Positions 8,353-18,700 of a stretch of 64,000 nt of DNA are shown here, one piece after another. Numbering within the stretch: the stretch's first letter is position 1; each line of letters begins with the position of its first letter. The stretch lies in contig FSRV01000002.1 in the NCBI GenBank assembly GCA_900142905.1, positions 248,001 through 312,000 of the forward strand. The letters are read 5' to 3'. A program made the position numbers and the translations under genes. The notes under the pieces are model-generated. The model had not been told where the DNA came from and did no database searches. It worked only from the letters and a program-made list of their open reading frames with translations. Source of the DNA: Burkholderia sp. GAS332 (GTDB taxonomy: Bacteria; Pseudomonadota; Gammaproteobacteria; Burkholderiales; Burkholderiaceae).

Positions 8353-9105
8353 ATGACCGCGATAGTGCGAATCGATGACGAACTCGTGGACGTTTCCGAG
8401 TTCGTTCGTCTTCTGAAATTGACCGGCCAGTTCGACAGCCTGATCGAGCAGATCGTGCGCGACAAGCTCACGGTGCATGCGGCGAAAAAGCAGGGTATTG
8501 CCGTCACCGCGGACGAAATCCAGCAGCGCGCCGATCAGTTCCGCCGGGTGCGCGGCTTGCACCGCGCGACGGATATGAATCAGTACCTCGATGCGCTCGG
8601 CGTAAGTCTCGACGAGTTCGAGGCCTTCATCACGGACGGGTTGTATCAGGAGAAGATGCTCGACGTGGTCGGCAACGAGGCGGCGATCAAGGATTACTTC
8701 GCGCTGAATTCGCCGAAGTTCGATGCGATCGAGGTAAGCCATATCGTGCTCGACAGCGAGGGCAAGGCGAAGGAAATGATCTCGTACCTGCACGACGATC
8801 CGGACAGCTTCGCCGACATGGCGCGCGAGCATTCGATTGCAGATACGCGTGAAGCCGGCGGTGTAATCGGCAAGGTGCTGCGCGGATCGTTGAAGCCGGA
8901 CATCGAGGCGAAGATTTTCAACGCAACGGTGGGCGATCTGCTCGGGCCGTTTCCGTCGGCGGATCGCACGTGCTTTGAGATTTTCGCCGTGACGGCGAAA
9001 TATCCCGCCACGCTCGACGCGGACGTAGCCGCTGAAGTCAGGCGTCTGCTGCGCGAGAGCTGGCTGATTGCGCGCGCGCAGGAACACGTCATCGAGGCGC
9101 GCTAG
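8353..9105 (+). CDS. Parvulin-like peptidyl-prolyl isomerase without signal peptide
   Basis: The 250-residue product starts at ATG 8353 behind AAGGAG. Residues about 1-110 form a SurA/PpiC-like helical N-domain (VRIDDELVDVSEFVRLLKL, VRDKLTVHAAKKQGI); about 115-215 form a rotamase-like domain (KFDAIEVSHIVLDSEGKAKEM, FADMAREHSIADTREAGGVIGKVLRGSLKP, VGDLLGPF). Unlike SurA or PrsA it has no signal peptide or membrane anchor, so it should act in the cytoplasm. Lying between the adaptor and exporter genes, it may hold precursor peptides in an export-competent state; this is inference. Several usual parvulin active-site residues are not obvious, so it could be a chaperone rather than an isomerase. 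Confidence 0.8.
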   Translation: MTAIVRIDDELVDVSEFVRLLKLTGQFDSLIEQIVRDKLTVHAAKKQGIAVTADEIQQRADQFRRVRGLHRATDMNQYLDALGVSLDEFEAFITDGLYQEKMLDVVGNEAAIKDYFALNSPKFDAIEVSHIVLDSEGKAKEMISYLHDDPDSFADMAREHSIADTREAGGVIGKVLRGSLKPDIEAKIFNATVGDLLGPFPSADRTCFEIFAVTAKYPATLDADVAAEVRRLLRESWLIARAQEHVIEAR

Positions 9106-9184
9106 CCCGCATATCACATCGCGCCGCAACGAAACATAGAAGCGGCGCAAAGCAACGCATAGTCGAATCGAGGTCCGCAAGCAC

Positions 9185-12100
9185 ATGGATGCACCCCAGA
9201 CCGCGCCCTCCGCTGCCGAGTTTCTCACCTCGGTGGAAATTCTCTCGCCGTTTTCGCGCGACGAGATCGAGCGTCTAGCCGAATATGCGCAGGCACGCTT
9301 CTATTCGTTCGGGGAAACGGTGTGCTCGACGGGTGAGACGGCTGACGGTCTTTACGTGGTTCGTTCTGGCTCGGTGCGTATCTTTATCGAGGAACACGGC
9401 AAGGAAACCAGTATGGGCGTGCGCAAATCCGGCGAGATTTTCGCCGATATTGCGATGTTGCGCGCGTATGTGCATGAGGCGTCGGTGCGGGCGTCCGCGA
9501 AAACCGAGTTGTTATTCATTCCCCGCGCCGCAATCGAACCGGTGATCGCCGGCAATCAGGCCGCGTTGGCCTTTGTCGCGAGCTACGTGGCGATCAGTTC
9601 GGCGGGCGGTTTCGTCGCGCAGTTGTTCGATCTGCGCGGCAAGCTCAACAAAGCGGAACTCGAAGAATATGTCCGCAGCGTCGGCGTGAAAAGGGTGGCA
9701 GCCGGCAAGGAGATCCTTAAGCAGGACGGACGCGACGACCGGCGGCTCTACGTCGTGCGGCAAGGGGAAGTGCGCATCGTCCGTCATGAGGAAGGCCACG
9801 ACTACACGCTCGCGACACTAGGCGAAGGCGAGATCTTCGGCGAAAAAGCGTGTTTGATGCGGCAGGAGCAAATGGCGTCGGCGGTGGCGGCGACCGATAC
9901 GCGCCTGCTGGTGATCCCGGAGCGAACCGTCCATTTCATCCTTGAACGCAATCCAAAGCTGCGCGAAGTCCTGGATGAGCGGATTCGTTACGGCGACCGC
10001 GAATTGCAACGGCAAAAACGCCTCGAACAGCGGCGCAAGTTGCCGTTGATGCTCGATCTACAGACTAAACCTGAGTTCGGCGAAAAAGTCATCAAGCGCT
10101 TTGCGCTGGTCGAGCAGGCTGAGGAAATGGATTGCGGCGCAGCGTGTCTTGCGATGGTATGCCGCCATTACAGCATCCCGATGACGCTCGGCAAACTGCG
10201 TGAACTCGCCAACGTCACGACGCAAGGCGCCACGCTCGACAGCCTCGCACGCGCGGGCGAAGCGCTCGGCTTCACCGCGCGCGGCGTGCAATGCACATTC
10301 GATTCATTGCGCGGCTTCGATCTGCCCTTCATCGTGCATTGGGAGGGATACCACTATGTGGTGGTGTACGGGCTTTCGAAGGAATACGTGTGGGTCGCCG
10401 ACCCGGCACTCGGCTTCAGGAAAATGACGGTTGAGGATTTCGAACGCGGTTGGAGCGGCACCTGTTTGCTCTTTACCGGCGGACCAAATCTCCTGCAGAT
10501 GTCGGCCGCGCGTTCGCCGTGGATACGCTTTGTCGGCTACCTCCGGCCGTACAAGAAGATTCTTGGTCACCTGTTCCTTGCGACGTTCGTCATTCAAGTG
10601 CTCGGCGTGATTCCGCCGTTGATCATCCAGAACATTCTCGACGGCGTGATCGTGCATCAGAACGTCAGCCTGCTGCATCTGCTGATTGGTGGCTTGATCA
10701 TCGCCAATGTGTTTTCGCAATTGATGTCGTCGATTCGTGCCTATCTCGCGAATTTCATGGTGCGCAATATGGACTTCGCGATGATGTCGCAGTTCTTCAA
10801 GCACACCATGTCGCTGCCGTTTTCGTTTTTCGCCAAACGGAAAACCGGCGACATCTTCGCGCGCTTCCAGGAGAACCAGACGATCCGCGCCTTTCTCACT
10901 GAATCCACGGTGACCACCGCGTTGAACCTGCTGATGGTCTTCATCTACTTCACGATCATGTTCGTCTACAACGTGAGGATGACACTGGTGCTGATTGCGT
11001 TCGTGATACCGATCATGGCGCTGACCGCGCTGGCCACGCCAAAGATCAAGAGCTATGCGCGTGAGATGTTCACGGCCTCGACCGAATCGAAATCATTCCT
11101 GATGGAAGCGCTCGCCGGTGTGGAGACCATCAAGGGCATGGGTATCGAGCGGCCGGTACGGTTGCGCTGGGAGAAGAAATACGCGAAGGCGCTCGAAGTG
11201 CAATACCGGGCGCACGCCTTCAGCATTCTCGTTGGACTGGGCAGCCAGTTGCTGAACGCGGCGACAACGATCGCGATCCTTTGGGTCGGCGCGAATCTGG
11301 TGCTGGCGCGCGAAATGACCATCGGCCAGTTGATCGCGTTCAACGCGTTCATGGGCAGCGTGCTGGGTCCGCTGATGGGACTGGTCGGCTTGTGGAGCAT
11401 GCTGAACGACGCGGGCGTGGCGATGGAACGGCTCGGCGACGTGCTCGATATCGAGCCGGAACAGAAACCGCAGGATTTGCCTTCGCGCGTGATGCTGCCT
11501 GAACTGCAAGGTGAAATCAGTCTCAACGGCGTTTACTTCCGCTACGGCGAGAACGATTCGGCGTATGTCCTGGAAAATATCAGCTTCGACATCAAGCCCG
11601 GTGAACTGGTGGCGATTGTGGGCCGCAGCGGGTCCGGCAAGACGACGCTCGCCAAGCTGCTGGTCGGCTTCTACGCGCCGACCGAGGGCAAGATGACGAT
11701 CGATGGCTACGATCTCGGTGTGGTCGATAAAGCCTATTACCGCGCGCAGATTGGCTATGTGATGCAGAGCAATCTGCTGTTTTCCGGCACGATTGCCGAG
11801 AACATTGCCAGTGGCGACGACGCGCCCGACCGGCGCCGTATCGAGGAAGTCGCGAAAATGGCCGACGCGCACGCGTTCATCAGCAAGATGCCGCTCGGCT
11901 ACGAGCAGATTGTCGGTGAACGCGGTATTGGCTTATCCGGCGGTCAGATTCAGCGGCTCTGCATCGCGCGGGCGCTGTATCACGATCCGCGTCTACTGGT
12001 GTTCGACGAAGCGACCTCGGCGCTGGATTCGCAATCGGAGAGCAATATCCTCGGCAACATGCACGATATTCTGAAGGGCCGAACGGCGGTGATCATTGCG

Positions 12101-12241
12101 CATCGGCTCAGCACCATCATGCGTGCGGACAAGATTCTGGTGCTCTATGAGGGGGCGATTGTCGAACAGGGCCGTCACGAAGACTTGATCCAGCGCGGCG
12201 GCATGTACTACCAGTTGGTTCAGAAACAGTTGAGTGCGTGA
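9185..12241 (+). CDS. Peptidase C39-ABC exporter with two cyclic-nucleotide-binding domains
   Basis: The 1018-residue product has, in order: cyclic-nucleotide-binding domain 1 (about 20-135), domain 2 (about 150-272, ending GEGEIFGEKACL), a C39 peptidase (about 305-435), an ABC membrane domain (about 450-730) and a nucleotide-binding domain (about 755-1015). The C39 triad is complete: Cys317 in MDCGAACLAMV, His390 in GYHYVVVYG and Asp406 in DPALG, with Gln311 as the oxyanion residue. The ATPase has GRSGSGKTT near 812, LSGGQIQR near 917, LLVFDEATSALD near 935 and IIAHRLSTI near 969. The protein should cut double-glycine leaders and export the peptides. Ordinary bacteriocin exporters are about 700 residues and lack the N-terminal sensor pair, which suggests gating by cAMP or cGMP. 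It overlaps the next gene by one base. Confidence 0.93.
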   Translation: MDAPQTAPSAAEFLTSVEILSPFSRDEIERLAEYAQARFYSFGETVCSTGETADGLYVVRSGSVRIFIEEHGKETSMGVRKSGEIFADIAMLRAYVHEASVRASAKTELLFIPRAAIEPVIAGNQAALAFVASYVAISSAGGFVAQLFDLRGKLNKAELEEYVRSVGVKRVAAGKEILKQDGRDDRRLYVVRQGEVRIVRHEEGHDYTLATLGEGEIFGEKACLMRQEQMASAVAATDTRLLVIPERTVHFILERNPKLREVLDERIRYGDRELQRQKRLEQRRKLPLMLDLQTKPEFGEKVIKRFALVEQAEEMDCGAACLAMVCRHYSIPMTLGKLRELANVTTQGATLDSLARAGEALGFTARGVQCTFDSLRGFDLPFIVHWEGYHYVVVYGLSKEYVWVADPALGFRKMTVEDFERGWSGTCLLFTGGPNLLQMSAARSPWIRFVGYLRPYKKILGHLFLATFVIQVLGVIPPLIIQNILDGVIVHQNVSLLHLLIGGLIIANVFSQLMSSIRAYLANFMVRNMDFAMMSQFFKHTMSLPFSFFAKRKTGDIFARFQENQTIRAFLTESTVTTALNLLMVFIYFTIMFVYNVRMTLVLIAFVIPIMALTALATPKIKSYAREMFTASTESKSFLMEALAGVETIKGMGIERPVRLRWEKKYAKALEVQYRAHAFSILVGLGSQLLNAATTIAILWVGANLVLAREMTIGQLIAFNAFMGSVLGPLMGLVGLWSMLNDAGVAMERLGDVLDIEPEQKPQDLPSRVMLPELQGEISLNGVYFRYGENDSAYVLENISFDIKPGELVAIVGRSGSGKTTLAKLLVGFYAPTEGKMTIDGYDLGVVDKAYYRAQIGYVMQSNLLFSGTIAENIASGDDAPDRRRIEEVAKMADAHAFISKMPLGYEQIVGERGIGLSGGQIQRLCIARALYHDPRLLVFDEATSALDSQSESNILGNMHDILKGRTAVIIAHRLSTIMRADKILVLYEGAIVEQGRHEDLIQRGGMYYQLVQKQLSA

Positions 12242-13596
12242 TGAAGATCCTCGACCAGGTAGAAGAGCCCAGCCCGGCGATTTCGTACGCGGGCCTGATC
12301 GAGCGGATCGAGATCCTGCGCTCGACGCTGCGCTGGTCGTCCCGGCTCGAGCGCGCCGACATCGACAAGCTGCTCCGGCAAGCCACCTCGTTACGCGACG
12401 AGGTCATGCAACTCTCGCACAAGGAGCGATTTGTACAAGCCGCAACGGCCGCTGAGCCCGTTGCGCCTGCCGATCAATCGCGTGGCGCGCGTAGAAAGGC
12501 GTTGATCGAGCGCAGTTTCATTTTCGAAGGAACGTTTGGCGACAATCCCCGTTTGCTCGAATCGCTCGAAATTGCCGAGAAAGCGGCGCCGACCGATTTG
12601 CCGGTGTTGATCGACGGTGAAAGCGGCACCGGCAAGGAGCTGATGGCGAAGGTGATTCATGCGAATGGCTCGCGCTCGGACAAGCCGTTTATCTCCGTGA
12701 ATTGCGGCGCGATTCCGGACAACCTGCTGGAGTCGGAATTGTTCGGTCATCGCAAGGGCGCATTCACGGGCGCCTCGAATGACCGCAAAGGAAAATTCGA
12801 AAGCGCGCATACCGGCACGATCTTTCTCGACGAAATCGGCGAATTGCCGTTGGCCGGCCAGGTGAAGCTGCTGCGCGTGCTGGAAGCGCACGAGATTCAA
12901 CGCGTGGGCTCCGATGAAACGATTGCCGTCGATACGCGCATCGTCGCGGCGACCAATCGCAATCTGCGCCAACTCAGCGAAGAGGGCAAGTTCCGTGAGG
13001 ATTTGTTCTACCGTCTCAGTGTGATTCACGTCACGTTACCGCCGCTGCGCGAGAGACGCGATGAGATACCGCTGCTGATTGCGTGGTTCGGCGACGAGGC
13101 CGCGGGTACGCTAAAGCGCAGGCCGGTCAGATTGACGCCGCGTCTGCGGGACTTTCTGCTGAACTATGCGTACCCGGGCAATATTCGCGAGCTGCGCAAC
13201 GTGATGTATCGCGTGTCGTGCCTGGCCGGAGAGATGGCGGATATCGATCATCTGCCGGTGGATATGCGGCCGGCCGCGCCCGGTTCAGCCGCAGCGTTGT
13301 CCCATGCAGCCGCGGCGACGGGACAGGAGCCAATCAGCGTGGCGAATCTGATGTCGCTGAGCGACGCCAAGCGCGCTGCGAGCGACGACGCGGAAAAAGC
13401 CTTCCTGGAGCGCGGCCTGCGCGAAGTGAGCGGCACCGTCGCGGAACTGGCGCGGCGCATCGATATGAACCGGTCTCATCTGCAAATGCTCCTGAAGAAG
13501 CATGGCCTGCATTCAAAGGATTTTCGCAACCGGAATGCGCCGCCTACGGGCAATAACGGTGCTGATGAGCACGATGAGGACGACAGTGATCGTTGA
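12241..13596 (+). CDS. Sigma-54-dependent transcriptional activator
   Basis: The 451-residue product starts at ATG 12241, which shares its A with the exporter's stop codon; a GTG three bases earlier is also possible. It has a short N-terminal region of about 90 residues with no receiver or GAF domain, an AAA+ domain with Walker A GESGTGKE (about 126-133), the sigma-54 contact loop GAFTGA (173-178), Walker B TIFLDEIGELP and the arginine-finger region REDLFYRLSVI, and a Fis-type helix-turn-helix at the C-terminus (VAELARRIDMNRSHLQMLLKKHG). Being in the exporter operon, it is the best candidate to act at the -24/-12 promoters at 2025, 22171 and 22511 through the CCAACAC inverted repeats. Without an input domain its activity may be set by a partner protein. 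Confidence 0.92.
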   Translation: MKILDQVEEPSPAISYAGLIERIEILRSTLRWSSRLERADIDKLLRQATSLRDEVMQLSHKERFVQAATAAEPVAPADQSRGARRKALIERSFIFEGTFGDNPRLLESLEIAEKAAPTDLPVLIDGESGTGKELMAKVIHANGSRSDKPFISVNCGAIPDNLLESELFGHRKGAFTGASNDRKGKFESAHTGTIFLDEIGELPLAGQVKLLRVLEAHEIQRVGSDETIAVDTRIVAATNRNLRQLSEEGKFREDLFYRLSVIHVTLPPLRERRDEIPLLIAWFGDEAAGTLKRRPVRLTPRLRDFLLNYAYPGNIRELRNVMYRVSCLAGEMADIDHLPVDMRPAAPGSAAALSHAAAATGQEPISVANLMSLSDAKRAASDDAEKAFLERGLREVSGTVAELARRIDMNRSHLQMLLKKHGLHSKDFRNRNAPPTGNNGADEHDEDDSDR

Positions 13597-13704
13597 GGTT
13601 GGATGGCTAAGATCGATGGTCATCTAACTTTGAACGCGCGATGGCCAACCTTTGCGACGATGGGCACGCGCCTTGACGAGATCACTCGACGCGACAAGCT
13701 CCCG

Positions 13705-14085
13705 TCACATGACTGTGTGGGACGCTATCGCAGCCAGAATGACCGGCAGTCGAGCCGGTTTTACAAAATGATGATCGAAACCGGCCTCGAGCGATTCGGC
13801 CCGCTCGGTGGGCGTGCACAGGGCGGTCACCGCTAGCAGTAGGGGCCAGGGGGCAACATTCAAGCGGCGGATTTCTCTCGCCACAGCACGACCATCCATA
13901 CGGGGCATCTGGAGATCGAGCATCACCACGTCAGGACGCGAGGCGCAGTACGCGGCGAGCGCGTCTACCCCGTCAGCAGCCGTTTGGACGGCGTAACCGT
14001 AAGCTTCGAAGAACAGCACGTAGGCCTCGAGCAAATTCGGGTCGTCGTCCGCGATGAGTAAGCGCTCCGCTTTCGCAGTGGACAT
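13705..14085 (-). CDS. Single-domain response regulator
   Basis: The 126-residue product is a lone receiver domain: acidic cluster ADDD near residues 12-15, phospho-acceptor Asp in VVMLDLQMP near 56, Thr in AVTAL and the conserved Lys in HHFVKPA near 109. AGGAAC precedes the ATG at 14085. It has no output domain, so it probably passes a signal by protein contact. It is divergent from the histidine kinase at 14216, its likely partner, with 130 bases between them that must hold both promoters. It converges with the sigma-54 activator gene. Confidence 0.85.
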   Translation of the reverse strand: MSTAKAERLLIADDDPNLLEAYVLFFEAYGYAVQTAADGVDALAAYCASRPDVVMLDLQMPRMDGRAVAREIRRLNVAPWPLLLAVTALCTPTERAESLEAGFDHHFVKPARLPVILAAIASHTVM

Positions 14086-14215
14086 GGGGTTCCTATAGGT
14101 TGCCCCCTATGTCACGCAATTTAGGGACCCGATAGAATAAAAGCAGCGATTTGCGCGTCATATAAATTCAGCGAATGCCCCATACTGACCTTTTTCCGCT
14201 TCTTTGAGGGCAAAC

Positions 14216-15337
14216 ATGCGATTGGCTGACTTCATCGTGCGCGACATTGAGACCATTGTGGTGCAATGGGAGGGGTTTGCCGCTACCCTCTTGCCGGCAG
14301 CCGCAAACATGCAATCGCTCGCTCTGCGGGACCATGCGCAACAGATTCTGCAAGCCGTGGCGAAGGACCTGTCGACGGCCCAGACCAGGGAGGCGCAAGT
14401 CGAAAAGTCGATGGGGCGGGCCCCCGTACTGATCGGCGCCCCGGAGACCGCTGCGCAGACGCACGCCCTTCTGCGGGCACGAGGCGGGTTCGACATCAAC
14501 CAGTTGGCTGCGGAGTACCGCGCCCTGCGAGCCAGCGTCCTGCGCCTCTGGATGGACGAATGTCAGCCCGAAGCCCCCCATCCGGATGATGTCGTTCGGT
14601 TCAACGAGGCCATCGACCAGGCACTTGCCGAATCGATCGGGTATTTCAGCGCGCAAGTGGACCAGGCTCGCAATCTTTTGCTTGGCATGCTCGGGCACGA
14701 TATGCGCAGCCCACTCCAGACCATCCTGATGACGGCCCAATATCTGGCGGCGCTCAACGCTGGGGAGCAGGTATCCGTAGCCGCATCCCGCCTGATCAGA
14801 AGCGGCGCTCGCATGCAGGCCCTTCTGAACGACATGCTGGATTTCAATCGAACCAGGCTGGGTTTGGGAATCAATATCGCGCCGACTGATGCCGACTTGA
14901 AGAAGCTGCTTGCCGACGAACTCGATCAGTTGCGGGCAGCCCATCCAGACCGTCAGGTTGACCTGGACGTGGAAGGTGACTGTCAGGGCGTCTGGGACGG
15001 CCGCCGTCTGCAGCAGTTGCTTGGCAACCTGGTGTTGAATGCGATCAAGTACGGAGCGCCGGACGCGCCAGTGCGAGTGGTGATGGCCGGCGAGGAGCGG
15101 GACGTGCGTTTCGAGGTCAGAAATCACGGGCCCGCTATCGAGCGAGCGATGCTGGATCGGATCTTTGACCCGCTCCAGCGTGGCCTGAATCAGAACGACT
15201 CATACAACGCAGACGGCAACCTGGGGCTCGGACTGTATATCGCGCGCGAGATTGCCAAGGCCCATGGGGGCGAGATCGAGGCGCGGTCCGACGAGACAGA
15301 AACGGTGTTCGCTGTGCGCCTGCCGCGCCGGCAGTAG
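14216..15337 (+). CDS. Sensor histidine kinase, soluble
   Basis: The 373-residue product starts at ATG 14216, preceded by GAGGG; a TTG at 14204 is less likely. The N-terminal region (about 1-155) is helical with no membrane segment and resembles RsbR-type sensory domains (LADFIVRDIETIVVQWEGFA). The kinase core follows: H box LGHDMRSPLQTIL, N box LLGNLVLNAIKYG and G box GNLGLGLYIAREIAKAHGG. It should autophosphorylate in the cytoplasm and pass phosphate to the divergent receiver protein at 13705. The small exported protein at 15425 follows by 87 bases. Confidence 0.88.
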   Translation: MRLADFIVRDIETIVVQWEGFAATLLPAAANMQSLALRDHAQQILQAVAKDLSTAQTREAQVEKSMGRAPVLIGAPETAAQTHALLRARGGFDINQLAAEYRALRASVLRLWMDECQPEAPHPDDVVRFNEAIDQALAESIGYFSAQVDQARNLLLGMLGHDMRSPLQTILMTAQYLAALNAGEQVSVAASRLIRSGARMQALLNDMLDFNRTRLGLGINIAPTDADLKKLLADELDQLRAAHPDRQVDLDVEGDCQGVWDGRRLQQLLGNLVLNAIKYGAPDAPVRVVMAGEERDVRFEVRNHGPAIERAMLDRIFDPLQRGLNQNDSYNADGNLGLGLYIAREIAKAHGGEIEARSDETETVFAVRLPRRQ

Positions 15338-15424
15338 CACGCTTGAAGTGCCATACGCGGATCGACCGCTGAGCTGTCCGGCTGACTATCGTGCGCACCC
15401 ATCTTATGCGGGACAACCAAAGTG

Positions 15425-15676
15425 ATGAAGAAGACAGGAATTTCGATCATTCTGTTCGTGTTGGCCGGGCTCAGCCCGCTGGCGCATGCGAGCCTGGCTA
15501 CAGGTGCCCACGAATTCAAGAACGATGTCAAAACGGCAGGAAAGAAGACCGGGCATGCCGTGCGCGATGCCGCGCACGCGGTCGGCCACGGTACTAAGGA
15601 AGCCGGCCATGCCATTGCTGACGCAACAAAGCACGGCTATCACGCGACAAAAAAATTCGTGACAGGGCACGGCTAA
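15425..15676 (+). CDS. Small exported His/Ala/Lys-rich protein
   Basis: The 83-residue product begins MKKTGISIILFVLAGL and has a signal peptide ending in AHA-S. The mature 58 residues repeat a pattern of Lys/Asp, Gly-His and Ala (KTGHAVRDAAHAVGHGTKEAGHAIADATKHG), predicting one amphipathic helix with a histidine face. It could bind metal or a membrane surface. No family with a known function is recognised. The open frame begins with a GTG immediately before the ATG. Confidence 0.6.
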   Translation: MKKTGISIILFVLAGLSPLAHASLATGAHEFKNDVKTAGKKTGHAVRDAAHAVGHGTKEAGHAIADATKHGYHATKKFVTGHG

Positions 15677-15765
15677 GGAGCGCTTGCCTAGCCGCTCGTC
15701 TCTTGTCGCAACCCGGTCCTGCGCCTAATGTTTAGAAGCAGGCACCGGACAAGGGAAGAGATCGT

Positions 15766-18700
15766 ATGCGCTGCGCAAAGTGCGGATTCGGGAATCCCGC
15801 TGGGGCCAGCTTCTGTGAAGCATGCCGCGCCGTGCTGGCGCGCACATGTCCGGGCTGCGGCCACGAGGCGGGGGCTTCCGCCAAATTCTGCAGCGAGTGC
15901 GGCGCGCCGCTGACCGATGGGCCCGCAGCGCCGTCCCTGCCGCCCCGGTCTGTTTCAGAACCGTCCCCGGCGCCCATCCATTACACGCCACACCACCTTG
16001 CCGAGCGCATCCGCGCCGCGCAGGCGGCTATGGAAGCCCGGGGCGAGATCGCCGGTGAGCGCAAGACCGTCACGGCGCTGTTTGCCGACATGGCGGGGTC
16101 CACGGCGCTGGTTCACGACCTGGACCCGGAAGAAGCACAGCGCTTGATCGAGCCCATCGTCGCGCTGATGATGGACGCTGTGCATTACTACGAGGGCTAT
16201 GTCGCCAAATCGCTTGGCGACGGCATCCTGGCGTTGTTCGGCGCGCCCATCGCCCATGAGGACCATCCGCAGCGTGCGCTGTATGCGGCGCTGCGCATGC
16301 AGCATGCGATGCGCCGCCACGGGGACAGGATTCGTCTGGAAAAAGGCATCCCGCTGCAAATTCGCGTCGGCATCCACACCGGTGAGGTCGTCGTGCGTTC
16401 GATCCGCACAGACGATCTGCACACCGATTACGATCCGGTCGGACACACCATCCACATTGCGTCCCGGATGGAAGGGATCGCCGTCCCGTCGTCGATTCTG
16501 GTGAGCGAGTCCACCCACAAACTCGCCGCGGGCTATTTTGAATTCAAGGCGCTGGGGGCCACGCAAGTCAAAGGGATCCCCGAGCCGCTCGTCGTGTATG
16601 AGGTATTGGGACCTGGCGCGTTGCGCACGCGCCTGCAACTGTCGGCACATCGCGGCCTGGCCCGGTTCGTGGGCCGCCAGACCGAACTGGACCATTTGCA
16701 TGCGGCGCTGGAGCAGGTCAAAGAGGGACGGGGGCAGGTCGTTGCGGTGGCCGGCGAGGCCGGGGTCGGGAAGTCGCGGCTGTTCCATGAGTTCAAGGAA
16801 CGCTCCCGGCATGGCTGCCTGGTCCTGGAGACGTTCTCGGTGTCGCACGGCAAGGCCTTTGCCTATTTGCCGCTCATCGAGCTATTGAAGAACTATTTCC
16901 AGATCACCGCTCAGGACGACGATCGGCAGTGCCGGGAAAGGGTCATGGGCAAGGCGCTGACCCTCGAGCGAAGTTTCGAGGATCTGGTGCCCTACCTTCT
17001 CTTTCTGCTTGGCATCGGCGAGCGCGGAACGGCGCTCGCGGACATGGATCCGCAGATCCGGCGTGATCGGACCATTGACGCGATCATCCAGATTCTGACG
17101 CGGGAGAGCCGCGACCAGCCAATCGAGTTGTTGTTCGAGGATCTGCAATGGCTGGACCGCGAGACCGAAGCCTTCCTCCTGAGCCTCATCGACCGCGTGG
17201 CGAATTCGCGGATCCTGCTCCTCGTGAACTACCGGCCAGAGTATCAGCCTGTCTGGGAACGCGCGGGCTATTGCAGCCAGTTGCGACTCGAACCGCTGGG
17301 TCCGGCAGAAGCCCAGGGATTGCTCTCGGCGCTGCTTGGGGACGATCCCACCCTCGTGCCCCTCAAACAGCTCATCCTGGAGAAGACGGAGGGCAACCCC
17401 TTCTTCATGGAGGAAGTGGTCCAGACGCTGGTCGAAGAGAAAGCGCTGCTCGGCGAACCCGGCCGTTTCCGGATCGAGCATACCCCGGCAGCGCTGCATA
17501 TTCCGACCACCGTGCAAGGTGTGCTCGCCGCTCGTATCGATCGGCTCCCCGTCGCGGAGAAGGACTTGCTGCAGGCACTTGCCGTCATCGGCAAGGAGTT
17601 TTCGTTCAGTCTGATCCGGCGCATCTGCGATGGACCGGGCGCGCCCACCGATGACGCATTGCGGGATCTGCTGGCCCGGCTGGAGGCCGCGGAATTCATT
17701 TACGAGCGTCCCGCGTTTCCGGAGGTCGAGTATTCGTTCAAGCACGGGCTGACCCAGGAAGTCGCCGGCCGCTCGCTGCTGACGGAGCGCCGTAGCGCCT
17801 TGCATGAGCGTGCGGCGCAGGCCATTGAGGCGCTGTTCCCCACTCGTATCGCGGATTACTGGAGCGAATTGGCGCATCACTACAGGCTAAGCGGCAATGT
17901 CGCGAAGGCCGTGGAATACCTGCACCGCACCGGGCAACAGGCGCTCCAGCATTCCGCCCATCTGGACGCGATGCGTCATCTCGGCGCGGCGCTGGAATTG
18001 CTCGAGCATTTGCCTGAGACGCCCGAACGCGCCCAGCAGGAACTGACGCTGCTGCTCTCGCTGGCGGCCGCCTTGGCGACTGTCCGCGGCTTTGGCTCGC
18101 CGGAGGTCGTGGCGGCGTATACGCGCGCGCTGGGGGTGTGCGAACGCATTGGCGAGACCTCGAAAATCTTCCCGGTGCAACTGGGACTGAGGACGTATTA
18201 CCAGCTGCGCGCGGAGTACCGCACCGCGAGCGAGCTGGGAGAACGGCTGCTGCGCATGGCACGGCAGACCGGGAAGCCGGCCTGGCTCGTCGAGGCGCAC
18301 CTTGCGCTCTCGGCGAGCCTGTACTACCAGGGCGATCTCGACGCTGCCCGCGTCCATCAGGAACAAGCACTGGTTTTCTATCACCAGGAAATGCGTGAGG
18401 AGCCGGTCTACGATCACGTGGTCGATCCAGGCGTGCGCGCCCTGAACTTCCTCGCCTGGACCTTGTGGCAGCAGGGATACCCCGATCAATCGGGCAAGCG
18501 AAGCCAGGAGGGGCTTGCCCTGGCCCGGAAATATACCGGTGGCTCAAGCCTCGCGCTGGCGTTGTCCCACACGGGGCTACTGCATCAGCTTCGGCGCGAT
18601 GCGACGCTGACCCGCCAGTACGCTGAGGCCGCCATATCGCTCGCGGCCGAGCAGGGCATGCCGATCTGGCTCGCGTGGGGCACGATTCTGCGCGGCTCGG

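Noticed and set aside
13603..13836. 77-codon plus-strand frame after the sigma-54 activator
   Set aside because: It overlaps the well-supported response regulator on the other strand and has no recognisable feature.
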